Shown in pieces: positions 1 to 13,000 of a DNA stretch of 64,000 bases. Position numbers and translations under genes: made by a program. The stretch is from positions 626,119-690,118 of the forward strand of contig ML682125.1 in the NCBI GenBank assembly GCA_007922195.1, read 5' to 3'. The stretch's first letter is position 1, and each line of letters begins with the position of its first letter. The notes under the pieces were generated by a model. That model was not told the DNA's origin. It made no database searches and was given only the letters and a program-made list of their open reading frames with translations. The stretch comes from Podocnemis expansa. Taxonomy: Eukaryota; Chordata; Testudines; Podocnemididae.

Positions 1-763
1 CCCCCCCCCGGCCCCTTCTTCCCCTTCTGCTCTCCCCAGCCCCTGCCCTTGCCCCACCTGGCGCCCCACACATCTCTGCAAATGCAGCCTGGGCGAACCC
101 TGTGCCCACCCGATGTGGACCCTCACCCCAGCCCCATTTCTTCCCTGGCATCGGGCCTCTCCCGCTCCCACCCTAAGAGGCTCCGTCTCTTTAACACCAG
201 CCCGCTGAGCCCTCTAACAGCAGCCCCCTGTGAGAGGCATCCTCCCCGCACCCCTTCACGCACTCTCCTTCCCCAAGACGCTCCTCAGTTTCCCCTAAAC
301 CCCTGTCTTGCTGAGCCTGAGCCCAACCACTCCTGACTGGTGGAGAGAGGTGCAGGTGTGGGGGTGCGGCCAGCAGCCAGGGGTACCAGTCACTGGTGGA
401 GACGGGACACTGGGCTGATGGACCCCTGCTCCAACCCAGTGTGGCAGGGTGACTCTAGGAGCGAGGCTGGCAAGCGGTGGTGCTCTGCAAATTTGTGTGC
501 ACCTCTCGCCATCCACCCACTGATGGGTTTGGCTGTTCCCATCTTTTGTGGCAGCAGGACAAGGAAATGTGTCCAGCTCTCCTAGTGCAGGGTCAATAAT
601 AGTAGCATGGTGGAGTTGCTTGTTCCTGTACCCCTAGTCAGCCTGGACGCCTTGGAAGGCTGTTAGCTTTGCAAAGGATTTCTTTGGTTTGTTTGCAAGG
701 AGACGCTTGTGGGGTCAAAATAATGTGAGATCAGGTGGTGTCGGAAAACTCAGTGATAATCAT

Positions 764-898
764 GGATTAGGGTAAGAGGGTACCTCAGGGTTATCTAGTC
801 CCAGCCCCTGCACAAAGCAGGACCAACCCTGACTACACCAGCCCAGCCAGGGCTTTGTCGAGCTGGGTCTTAAAAATCTCCAAGGATGGAGATGATAA
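764..898 (-). repeat. CR1 LINE 3'-end fragment (antisense)
   Basis: The plus strand reads as the complement of a CR1 3' untranslated end: a degenerate version of 'ggaccttatctagtccaacccctg', then 'aaagcaggaccaa' and 'agccagggctttgtc'. The same order is seen in the better copy at 43672. It is truncated and diverged. Confidence 0.7.
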
Positions 899-2021
899 TC
901 CAAAAGATATTAGAAGTTCAGGAAGTGTCTTTGTAACTTTCAACCCCTTTACCAATCACAGTCACTAGGTTTTATAGCAACAGGTACCCAGGAATGGGAC
1001 TTATTTCACCATCAGAGAAATGCAGCCACCTCTGAGAGGGGATGTGACAGCTGAGAATGTAACCCTTGGGTGGGCTAGAATTCATTTAATTGCACTTCTC
1101 CAGGGCCTCAAAAAAAAATTAAACCCCGAGTCCTATAGAGAAGCAGCTGGAGACCTAGCATTCAGTCTGTAAGGGTCTCACAGCAAAGATTGCTCAGTTA
1201 ACCTCCTCACATTAAAATACTACCCAAGAACAAACATTAACTACTAACATGATAAACCTTATCATAAGAAAACAAAATATATTTAAACAGAACAGTTAAA
1301 CACAATAGTCCCAAAGTTTAGGTGGTGTTCATCCAAATCTGAGTTTAGTGTCTGTTCAAGTCCAAGGGCCTGAGCTACAAGAAGCAGCAATCCTCTTCTT
1401 TGGTTGCAGGGATCTTTGGTAGGAATCCATGCAGGCTTTTCTTTCTTTTCTGGCACCAGCACCATCCAGTCAGTTTACTGGTTAACCAGCCGTCAGTCAT
1501 ACATGAGTAAACTCTGCTGCAGAATGCTCTACAGCAGGGAGAAAACATCTTGCTGTCTGCTCCTGGCTCAGCTTCTCCCAGTCACACACTGAGCATGTGG
1601 GCTCTTCTAATTGCAACTCTGTGGCTGCTGCTCTCATGGCATCATCTGACCTCACCAGCTGTAGAAGTCCGTGCAGAGCATGCACAATGTGACCACCCAC
1701 TTAATTTCCAGACTCTTCTGGACCTGGGCAGCCAAATCTGCCAAGCAACATAACCCAGCCTCAAGAGATCCCTAAAAGAGAGAGCTCCTTTATTTAGGCA
1801 TATGGGCTACATGAACATGATCTTATATTCTGTTCAAAATGCACAGAGGATTTAGGGAGGCTGGATGAAGCCACTCAGACTGGGAATTTAATCATAACAC
1901 TGGGTCTTAACTCTTTTCATAGCAGGTGTTGGATTTTCCTTGTCTGCTTGCTGATTGGTTAGCATTAGATACCATAAGTGATGGCTGCAAGTTCTAGAGG
2001 GGTAACCATATTAGTTTAGTT

Positions 2022-2205
2022 CATAGTTTCTCAACCTGTGGTATGTTTACCCCTGGGGTACTCCAGACACAGGCTGGGGACACGTGGCAGCTGCCTGCTT
2101 CCATTGATCTCAAGTCCCAGCTGCAAGGCAATTGGGTGTTGGGGTACTTATTAAAATTTTCAGAAGTTGGGTGGTACTTACTACTTAAAAGGTTGAGAAA
2201 TACTG
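2022..2205. mobile_element. hAT-type MITE (CAGTGGTTCTCAACC family), 184 bp
   Basis: The left end catagtttctcaacc and the complement of the right end (cagtatttctcaacc) are inverted copies of one 15-bp terminal repeat. It has no coding capacity. A clean target duplication is not visible, probably because another repeat abuts the right end. Confidence 0.6.
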
Positions 2206-2216
2206 TTTCAAAAGAA

Positions 2217-2391
2217 ACAAGGAGTCCTGTGGCTCTTTTAAAGACCAACAGATTTTATTTAATGCATGAGCTTTTGTTGCCTCAATCCCATTTCATTAGA
2301 TGCAGCTTCTGAGGAAGTGCGTTATGTCCATGAAAGCTCAAGTGTTAATTACATTTGTTGTTCTTTAAAGGTGCCACAGGACTTCTTGTTT
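2217..2391. repeat. Hairpin-ended retroelement fragment (Penelope-like by recollection)
   Basis: Two inverted arms face each other: 'caaggagtcctgtggc' with 'gcatgagctttt' on the left, and 'gaaagctca' with 'gccacaggacttcttg' on the right. The same arrangement recurs at 17584, 27241, 28177 and 34520. I recall such arms flanking Penelope-like elements in turtle genomes, but no reverse transcriptase is present in this fragment. Confidence 0.55.
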
Positions 2392-2952
2392 GTAGTGTGA
2401 TGGCAGGAACCACAGTCATCAGCAGGGATAGGAGACTTCCTCCCTCCTTTCTGGCAATAAAATTGCAGGGAATCGGGCAAAGGAAAAGCTGTTCTCAGAT
2501 CTCAGCCAGGGAATGGACTTCAGTCGTCCCCCAGCGGAGCAGCCTGTAGAAATGATACTAAATCCTCTCCCGGAGATCCCTGACGTCTCCATGGCTGAAC
2601 CCTGGAAGTCATTTCCTGTTTGCTGGTGTGATAGGAAAGAGGTCAGAGATACCTGGCCCAAGCTCCTAAATATCACCCCTGACATGTCAAGCTCATGAAT
2701 AGCTGAGGGTAACAGTCCGAGTCCCGAGAGTTGCACGAACCCACTAAGCGATGCTGAAGGCAGGGTGCTGCTCCATGGAGCCCCTGTCTATCTCTGTTGT
2801 TGGCCACCCTTGTGGCCTGGCATCCTAAATATCACTGAGCTTTCTCACCCCTGCAGCCTTGGGCCTCTGCTGGCAGAACTGGGAGCTTAGTGCCGCTGAA
2901 TGACTGATCACTGAGGTCTCTAACATCTCTTGTTGGTTTGCTTTTGCTGCAG

Positions 2953-5900
2953 GAAGTTTGAATTGTACAGCATGGCGTGGGACCTGAAGGAGGATCTTCG
3001 GGATTGCCTGGTGGCTGCTGCACCTTACGGGGGTCCCATTGGTACGGCTGCGACATGTAACCCCACCCTAATGGAAAAAAGCGGGGTGGCGGGATGGGTG
3101 CTGTGAGGTCTTTGCATGTTTTCTCCAAAGGCCGCTAGCTTGGCTCTGGGAGTCGGGGGAAGGCTGACTTTACCGCAGGTCCATTTTGATCCCAAAATCC
3201 TGGTGTGATCAGGGAGACTAACCTGCCTCTGTCTCCCCAGGGCTGCACTGATTTAAATCAGCTGGCAGGAAACCTTGGTTTAAATCAGCCCTTTAAATCA
3301 TGGTTTGCATTAGTACCTTCTCGTTCTTTTCCTAAGTAAAGGTTGATTCTCATTGGTTGGCAACCATTTAAACATGTTGATTTGCAACTAATTTTAGCCT
3401 TATACTAAACACGATTCTGCTTTTTGCTAACACGGAGACTCTGCTGTATCTGAATGCATTTGGTTATGCAAGTAAATAGCTTAACTTACATTTATTCATA
3501 GTTGTAATTTTTGCATTTTTATGATTTTGTCAAATAGTGACTGATGCACTTCTTGTTTATTAGATATACTACTACTTTACTTCAAGCTTTATTTGGATGG
3601 AAATTCTAATCGAATTAAAATGCACAAAACCAACACTGAATTTTTATTTAATTAGACAAACATGCCTTAAATATGCTGGGGTACATGAGAAAAAAAATCA
3701 GAATTCATCCAAATGTGTTTTATATTTAAAAGTGATGTACTGAAAAAGGAGATCTGAACTGATTGTTTCCAAATACCAAGTCCTTTAGGGGTTAGAACTA
3801 GTAGATCTTGTCCTCTGACACCTCGGTTTGTTCATAGATTGGAAGAGGTAAAAAAGCTTTTCTGCTTTTTCGACTCCCATTTGGCTTCTTAACTTCGAAT
3901 GAACTAGTCATTAAACTGGGCCAGCTGAGTAAACCAAAATGAAGAGAACATGCTCTGCACCTGCTGGCAAAAGCATAATTAGCTCTCCAGCAAAGACTGG
4001 TTACCTGTACTCAGCCAATGAATATACCAGTTCCATGCTTTGACTGGTTAAAAACCTCAGCAGCAAGCATATGACTTAACACTGAATTATTTTAATAGGA
4101 TGTAGTACATTTAGGCCTTAAGATAGTGTTGGCATTTTCAAACTGAAGTGTAAATATTTTTAATTTTTAAAAATAAACCTACAATTGGTTTTAATTAAAA
4201 AAAAATCTGATCTTTATTAAAGAATATTTTTTCTTCCACTCTGCTATCCAGTGACCCTTTGCAAGTCTGTGAGCAGGGAAGAGGTGGTTTAATGTCAGCC
4301 TTTGTGCAACGTTCATCCAGCTAGACTGCTGCATCTTTTCCTCCAGCCCAGATCTAAGAGAAGAGAACGAGCAAGGGAAATAGACCAGACTAGGATTGCT
4401 GTCTGAGCAGAACAGAGGGACAAGAAGGGTTATGGAAATTCACTGTGTGAAATGCTTTGCTGCTCCCCAGGGATGCAGGAGCAGAGGCTGTGTCTCATCC
4501 CCTGGGAGCACTGGGCCTTTTGATGGTCTCCTGAGGACCAGGGTGGTTTGCTTTGGGTTCCCTGGTGTTGGTTCAGAGCACGTTGTCTCTTGCAGCTCTG
4601 CTGAAGAATAACTTCAGGAAAGAGAAGCCACCTGGTTCCCGACCGCTGTTGGAGATCTACTCGGCCTCGGGCGTTCTCCTGGCCAGCATTCTGGTGAGTG
4701 CCTAGCCTGGTGTGGCCAGCTGTGCCAACTCCCTTGGGCCTGCTGCACTCAGGCAATCTTCATTTAGCTCTATTATGTCTTTCCTGTGCATGCCTCTGAT
4801 GTGTTTTCAGGAGCTCTGAACTGATTGGCCTGTGTCTGCAGTGGGAAGTCTAGACATAGGGTTTCCTAGGCTGAATGGAAGCAGTGGGGGGCACTGGGGT
4901 ATCCCGCTTCCAGTCATGGGCAATGTCTGGGGCATTAGATGCCAGTGCTGCAGTGAGTGGGAGCTGGATGCAGCTGCCTGATCTTTGCAGCAATAGTAGA
5001 CATCCTAAAGCAGGAGGGTGGGATTATCCACATTTCACCTGTTGTTTATTTCCAGTGAGGCCCATAAGGTGATAGACACTGAGCAAACCAAAAGGCAGGT
5101 ACAGACCCTGCCCCCCCCACCCCAAGCTTGCAGCATGGGAGGATTAGAACTAGGATTTTCAGAGATCTGGGTTTACTTCCTGGTTCTGCCACTGTCTTCC
5201 TGTGAGGCTTTGGGCTACTCATCTAGCATCTCCGTTGCTTCCCCATTTGTCTGGTTTATGTTGATTTAAAATTCTCCAGGAGGAGGACCACTTTCTTCTG
5301 TGTGCATGGTGGGGCCTCAATCTCAGCTATGTCTGCAAAGGGCCAGTACATGTAAATGAATCCTGTGGCCTGGGGCAACCAAAGACAATGCCTGGGTCCA
5401 GGTTTAAGCAAGTGAGGGTGGGAGTGTGACCAGCAGTGTCAGAGAAGCACTGAAGTGCAGAGGGTGTGGCTGTGGGAGGCTGAAGTCCCTGGAAGGACAG
5501 ATCAGCCAGTCAGCAATGTAAGGATGGCAGGGGAAACTGCCTAAGTGGGTGAATTTGAGGAGAAAAGGAGGGGTTGAAGGACCCCATGGAGAGGAGGAGG
5601 AGAACCAGGACAGGGTGGAGTTATGAATGGCCAAGGAGGAGCTACGATGAGTGGAGCAGGGACTGGAGGCTCAGAGAAGTGCTGAGATTCCACAGTGTAG
5701 CTAGTGATTGTCTGGCACTGGTCCCTGATTTCTACCTGAGCCGGTGTGAGAGTGCCCCTTCTGGCCTGCGTGGCTGATGTGCAGGACGTGGGTCTATTCT
5801 TTCCCTCAGTGGAAGAGTGGCCAGGTGGTGCATTTGGGCTGGACGGCCAGTGAAGACCTGCTTTGCATCCAGGAGGATGGCTCCGTCCTCATCTACAACC

Positions 5901-7047
5901 TCTTCTGTGAATTCAAGCGACACTTCAGCATGGGGAACGTGAGTGGAGATGGAGCTGGCTGCACATACTGTGTTGTGTTGTCAGTGGAGGGAGGTGGGCC
6001 TTGTATTTGTCCCAGAAAGTAAGAACCAGGACTCGTGAGTTCTGTTCCCTGCCCCAGTAAGAAGTCGGGGCTGGGATCTAGGACTCCTGGGCTCTGTTCC
6101 TGGCTTAGGAGGGTATGTGTGGTTAGAGCACAGAACTCTGACTCGGGACTCCTGGGCTTTTTCTTTACCTGCCATTAACTGGTACATGGCCTGGAACACA
6201 TCCATTCCCCTTGTTTGGGACTTCATTTCCTCTTTGGAGATGAGGAGGGATGGTCTCAACCTGGCCTGTATCCCAGGGCCTGCTGAGGCTGACTCAGTTG
6301 CTGGGTGTACTGTGCTTTAATCCCTGAGAGCCACTGGACGGGCAGTGGGGAGGCACTGTGTTTGGCTTGCCAACAAACTAGCAAATTCTGTGCCTCTGAC
6401 TCTGCATTGTGGACTGTGAGCCTCCCAGATCCATTCTGCACCTGGAGCCACACGTGAGTTGCTACTTGGGCCAGGCGAGGGGGCAAACAGGAAGCTGGGC
6501 ATCGCAGTTACTTGGCCAGTGAATTGGCCTGAGACATCCCAGAGGAGGTGTCAGCAGGTTAGGGCCCTGCTCATCTCAAGGCATCCCTGTTCACGGGAGT
6601 GAGTTGTGAGCGATTTCAGGTGGGCTCGGATAGCAGGTCACCTGGGCTGGAGACAGGGTACAGCTGGAAATGTGGCGTTTCTGCAGTGGTGCCCATGATG
6701 CTGGTTTTCCTGCTGATGCTGGGGTCTTCAGCTGGGCACAGAGGGTCCCTCTGGGCTCTTCCCACCTCTTACACCATGACCTGCAGTCATGGGACTTTAG
6801 CTGACAACTGCAACCAAAATGCTTGAGGCCTGACGCATCTAGCCCGCCCACTCCTGGTGACACTGGCATTGGACAGACTGGCCAGAGAGAGCTAGCCAGT
6901 GGCAGTGCTATCTGGAGCTGTGACCGAAATTCAGGGTCTCATTCTCAAAGCAGCCGCTGCTTTCTGTTTGTGAAGTCCTGCTGGTGATCCCTTGTTTTCC
7001 CTGGCACTGACTCCCCCTGGTCTCTGGGCAGCCCCTGGAAAGAGCTC

Positions 7048-7081
<34 letters not shown>

Positions 7082-10000
7082 GCTCAGGAGGTCCTGCAAA
7101 ACCATGTGCTGGAAGCAAAGGTTTTCCACACAGAGTTTGGCACAGGCGTGGCCATCCTCACTGGAGCGCACCGCTTTTCCCTCACCACCAACATCGATGA
7201 CCTCAAGCTGCGCAGGATGCCAGAGGTGCCTGGTACGCTGCTCCCACTCCTCCCTTTCCCCCCTGCCTGGGTGAGAGCCCTGACCACCTGTGTCTGCTTT
7301 GCCAGGCCTGCAGAAGCTGCCCTCCTGCTGGGCTGTCCTGTCCCAGGACAGAGTGACCATCATCTTGTTAGCCATTGGCCAGGACCTGTACCTTCTGGAC
7401 AACATGTCCTGCTCTGTGGTGGTGAGTGTGCCAAGGGGAAGGAATCACTGGTGGAAGAGGCTGGATCTGTAGCCCTGGAGACTGATGGCCTTTACCTCTC
7501 AGCTTGGCTGATACAGCTCCAACAGCACAGCGTGCACCGCACCCTCCCCTCTTGTCCTAGGAGTGGTTCCTGAGGATGTTGCCTTAACACTGCTCACAGG
7601 CTGTACAGAGAATGTTGCTGTCTGGGGCTCTGCCCTTCCATGAGCACCAGTCTCCCCAGCCTGTGCCCTGCTGTGTCCGTCTGTCCCTTGATGACCTCTG
7701 TCTTGTTCTCTCTGGGTTGTAGACTCCACCTGGAATGAGTCCCCATGCTGGTGCTTATGTGCAGATGGCAGTGTCCTTCAACTACCGCTACCTGGCTCTG
7801 TTCACTGACACTGGCTCTATCTGGATGGGGACATCCTCACTGAAGGTGAGTGCTGTCCATCACCCCCTGGACTGCCAGGCTCGGGGAGACAATGACTGCG
7901 GCCTGGGTTCTGGAGTCAGTTCCTTGTGTACGAGCAGCCTGGAGTAGCACAGCCTCATTAGCAATGCCCAGCATTGGGCTCAGACCCCACGGGCTGTGGA
8001 CGCTTAGCCGGCTCAGATGTCGTGGTGGTGCCAGTGACTAGCAGTGTGCTGCTGAGGAGTTTCCAGCAGCTGCCCCCAGGGAAGATGCTCAACTCCTTGT
8101 GGTGGTGACAGTGGTATGAGCTGGGCTCCTCTTATCTCCCATCTGTATGTCCTTGTGAATCGGCTCTCTTCCCTCCCCCAGGAGAAGCTGTGTGAATTCA
8201 GCTGTGATTTCCGCACCCCACCCAGACAGATGGTTTGGTGAGTGGAGTTCTTGTTCCCTTCTGGAATGGGGCATCTTCCACCCCAGCATCTCTCTGGGTC
8301 CCTTCCTCCTGCCAGAGCTGGCTTGGAGCACAGTTTCCTGGCCAGTGTGCGTGTGGCTCTGGAACTGAACTGATGTCAGCAGGGGCTGAGAGGGGTTCTC
8401 CCGAGGCTGGCTGGTGGGGAGCTTTGGAACGTTCCCTCTGTGGAGCGGCAGGAGCAGGGAGTTTAAAGGGGCTGCAGCAGGCTGGGAATTTGGCTGGCCG
8501 TGTTCTGGTTTGCCCTAAGGGGCCAGCTTTCTCATTGTGACAGGTGCACACGTCCCCGGAGTAAGCAGCGCGCGGTGGTGGTGGCATGGGATCGCCGGCT
8601 CCTGGTGGCTGGGAAGTCCAAGGAGTGTATTCGATATCCTTTGGGCTCAGCAGGGCAGAGCCTGGGGTGTTGAGTCAAGCAGAACCAGGGCTGGGATCTG
8701 CTGAGCAAGGAGCACTTTGGGTCTCAGCCCATAGCCCCTAGGTTGCTACTGGATGGTTGCCTGTGTTATGTTCTCTGGGCTTTGCTGTTCCCCTCTGCCA
8801 CAGGCCAGCTGCTCCGGCCATCAGGACACTTGTCCTGGTTGCTAACCAGTCTGTTTCATTCCATTCCTCCTACCTGTAAATCTTTCTTGTCATGCTCCCC
8901 TGCCCCTCCCAGGTTAGTCTTTAACCCTTCATTGCTTCTGGAAGGGATCGCATCCCCTTGGGCCCCCAATCAGCCCAATTGCCTGTAATGGCAAAAGCAC
9001 CTTCCTCTCCAGCTTTGCCCATGCGTTTGCTGCTCTGCTCCATGGCTGCATGTTTCCATTCCCCCACTCCTGGTCTCACTGGCTCTCTGTGAAGGAGATG
9101 TCAAGAATGGACCTCCTGCCCTGCTTCTACAGGGTTGGGCTGGCACTCTTTCACTCCCCGTGTGGTGTCTTTGGTGGGCACCCCAAAGCCCTCTGGCCCC
9201 CCCGCTCCCATCTATCGCTGCAAATTCTTGTCTGTTCTGCCGCCCTTCCTCCTAGCGGATGCTGAGCTCCTCCCTTCTGCTACACAGCTGGTCCCAGGGT
9301 GGCCAGGCTCATGTTCTTCTGGGGGAATCTCTGCTGTTGCTGCCTCTGTTTCTAGCCTGAATCTCTCTCCCTCCCTTGTGTGCAATACTGCCTTGTGAGT
9401 GACCTTGGCCTTTTGAAGGCCACTCTATGTTCCCAGTTGGAGAAGTGAGTCTCAGGACCCTTGTGGGCAGCAGTCTGGTGGTTGGAGCATGTGCCTGGGA
9501 GCCCAGACACCTGGTCTCTGTTCCTGGCTCTGCCCCTGAGCAGGGCTTGTCAGAAAAGTGGACACTGCCAGACGGGTTCAGTCCCAAGGTGCAGCCGCTC
9601 CCCTTGCCTGTCTGGCATGACAGCACCAGTTGCCTCAGGGAAGGCGTAAAAACCCTGCTGTAGCAGATGGGAGGTGCTTGGACCCCCACAAGAATCTGCT
9701 CCCAACACCTGTAGTGGGGAGATGAACATAAGCTGCCTGATCTTCCTTCCCAAGGGCATCGATGTTAGCCATCACAGCCCTGGGGAGATTTTGTGTCTCC
9801 ATTGTGCCCATCCCACGAGCAGGGTATGAGCAGTGGGGATGGACTGTAAAGGATTGCCGGGTGGGGAGAGATTCCAAGAAAAGAGTTTTGGAGCTGTGGA
9901 TCCTTAGTGCAGAATGTAGGTTTGTTTTGGATGAGGATTCCTACCTGGTGCCAGAGTTGGATGGAGTGAGGATCTTCTCCCGCACCACGCACGAGTTCTT

Positions 10001-13000
10001 GCATGAAATCCCAGGTGAGCCTCTGGGGTGGGGAGCCGTTGGCAGTCGGATGCAGATTTCCAAATTCCAAACCCAACTGAGACCCATGAAAGGAGGGTGA
10101 GGGAGGCAGCCTGATAGTGTCCAACAGCCTGTGTCAGATGCATGCTGTCACATGTCCTTGGCACCTAGCCACTTGCCACGAATGTAGGCTCCTTCCTGGC
10201 TTCAGCGCAGCCCGGCCCTTGCTCCTCAGTCCCGCCCCACGACCCCAGCTATTCCTATCCTAGTACCCCTTCTTCGCACAGCCTGTCCCTTGCTCCTCAG
10301 TCCTGAGCCACCACCCCAGCTGTTCCCGTCCTGGTAACCCTTCCCCGCACTCCCCTACCTGTGTCACTTAGCTCCGACCCACCACCCCACCTGTTCTAGT
10401 ACCCCTTCCCCACACTCCCCTACCTGTGTCACTTAGCCCCGACACACGACCCTAGCTGTTCCCATCCTGGTAACCCTTCCCTGCACACCCCTACCTGTGT
10501 GTGTGTGTGACTTAGCCCCAACCCACCACACCAGCTGTTCCCATCCTAGTACACCTTCCCCACACAGACTGGCCCTTGCTCCTCAGTCCCGACCCACCGC
10601 CCCAGCTGTTCCTTTCCTGGTACTCCTTCACCGCAGAGCCCTACCTGTGTCCCTCATTCCTGACTTGGAGGGCCCCAGCTTTTCTGGGTTTAACCCTCCT
10701 CCCTCTGCTGCTCCTCCATGAAAGTTGCTGAAGCTGTGTCTTGGTGCAGCAGCAACTCTTGCACCTCCTGAGCAGCCATAGCCAGGTGTGTGCTGGTGGT
10801 TTCTACTGAGAAATGTCTCCTGGAGGTCGCTCCTGGCATTGGTCAAGACAGGTTGCACTGACCCACACTGCTCCTGTAATAGGATCCCTGGGGCGAGCTG
10901 GGGGGGACCCTGGTTTCCTCCCTGAAGGTGTGAAGCCAAGCCCATCCCTGCCTCCATACAAGCCAGGCACCCTTTTTTCTTCTCTGTGCTGGGGAATCTC
11001 TGGTCTTGGGGTGTGAGGTGACCTCTGTGTCTCTGCAGAGTACCCCTGGGGCTCTCCCTTCCCAAGGATCAATGGCCTGTGGGAACACCACGGGCTGAGG
11101 GCATTGCTGAAGTGAGCTGAGAAAGCAGCAGGCCCAGTGGAGGAACCCCTGGGCTGGAAATCAGCATGCCAGGGTCTGGTTCCAGCTCTGCCCTGGACTT
11201 GCTGGGTGGCCTTGCCCAAATCACTTCCCCACCCCATACCTCAGTTGCCCCATTGGTGAAGTAGGACTGTTGGCACCCACCTTCCTCCTCAGAGCTGTGT
11301 GTGCATGGAAGGGGGTAAACAGCTGAGCTTGCCAGATGGCAGGCAACTCACCCTGGTCTGGGTCAGTGTCTGAGGACATTGTTCTTTGTTTCAGAGGCCA
11401 GCGAGGAGATCTTTAAAATCGCTTCGATGGCGCCTGGGGCTCTCCTGCTGGAAGCACAGAAGGAGTATGAGGTAAGGACACTTCTGTGATGGCACCTGCG
11501 TTCAGAGTCTTAGGAGATTAGGGTTGGAAGGGGCCTCAGGAGTCTCCTAGTCCAACCTCCTGCTCAAAGCAGGACCAACTCAGACCACTCCACCCCAGTC
11601 AGGGCTCTGTCAAGTCCTTTCCCAGCCCCATCTCCATTTTCCTGTTTGAAATCACCAGGAGCAGAGGGACAGCCCATGATCGAAGAGCACGTCCAGGGAA
11701 GGTCACCACAGCACCTGGTTCCCTCGGAAACTGCATCCAGAGGTCTCAGCCACAGGCTCTTTGGCTCAGTGGTGAACATCTGTGAAGGGGCTGTGCAGAG
11801 ACAGAGTGGCACCTCTTGAGTTCCCAACTCCACCCTTGTGCCTGCTCCCGTTCCTGAGGTGTCCCAGGGCGTTGGTGCCAGTCTGGCCAGCTGGGGTTGG
11901 GTTTGCTCTACATCTGCAGCTCTGGTGCATGGGGATGATGAGGCAGTTAGCGCTCAGCAGGGCTGTGCACATTCTTGACGAGAGGCTCTGAGTGTGGAGC
12001 TCAGTGCTCCAGGTGAGCCAGGAAGCAGTTTTAGACCTGTCTGATGTGGCAGATCTCTCTCTACCTGTGGCCTGATTTCTGGGTGTTCAGTAATTTGAGT
12101 GGAGCGTATAGGATCACCAGTGGACCTGATCAGAAGCCAAAGGGGTTCTAATCCCTGAAACAGGCCACAGAAGAGTTTTCAAGGACCCCCAGGGCACAGA
12201 ACAGGAATATTCACACTGATGACCAAATATGAATACCTTTAGAGATTCTTAATAAGATGGCATAAAATGATGGATGAGTAGCTAAAAGGAAGTGAATAAT
12301 TCAATGAATAAGGATTAGAATTACAGTCTTATTCTAGGGCACACAATATATTTTACACTGTATGCTTTGGATTAATGTACTCACACAATTCTCGGCTGAC
12401 TGGTTGAGAGAAGTATCCCGCCACCCAGCTCTGGAGCAGTGGGGTGGAGAGCTAAGAGCTGTAAAAATGAGTAAGACTAAAACTACCTATAATGCTTAGG
12501 GTCTTTTATTTCAATACACTTAAACACCATAAAAGAAGTTCAAAGGAAGGAATCGCTGGTGAACACCCCCTAGCAACTCTTCTTGTACTCTGAACAATAT
12601 GGGCCCTCCTTCTAATATGAAACATGGCTTCTTCACCCACAGATTATCAGGGTATGCCTCTCCTATAGGCTAGCAGGTTCCTGTGCATGTGTGACATACT
12701 AATGAGTCACAGCCACGTCCTTTCCAGATGGTTCCAGACAATTTGCTCATCTCCCTTTCATTATTTCTTGCCCTTTCAGTGGGTTTTTTGGTGGACTTGT
12801 GAAGTTTGTCCGCTCCACTGCTTTACTGCCTCCTGACTTGTTTGGGGTTATAAAGTCATTACCACACATGTGCCATATTGTTACTTGCCTGGGCCAAATG
12901 TCCTGAATGTACTGTATTATGGTGAGCCTTTCATGCTGGGTGAGGCCCACAGGCCTCTTGCCTTGTAGCTTTGTTGCTAGAATATGAACCTATGGTTTTA

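Larger units (their letters stand above)
1..2952. other. Sequence upstream of the first visible VPS16 exon (probably intron 1)
   Basis: No coding exon could be supported here. The VPS16 exon at 2953 opens in the middle of an arginine codon, so at least one coding exon precedes it. I looked for a start exon encoding the usual VPS16 amino end (Met-Asp-Cys-Tyr-Thr-Ala-Asn-Trp) followed by a donor and did not find one. The stretch holds a CR1 remnant near 764-898, a short hAT element at 2022-2205 and a hairpin repeat at 2217-2391. The first 350 bases are C-rich with no recognisable gene. Confidence 0.6.

Noticed and set aside
6992..7573. A 193-codon plus-strand open frame
   Set aside because: It contains genuine VPS16 exons 7088-7232 and, out of frame, 7306-7421, but runs through introns. 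The spliced exons explain it.
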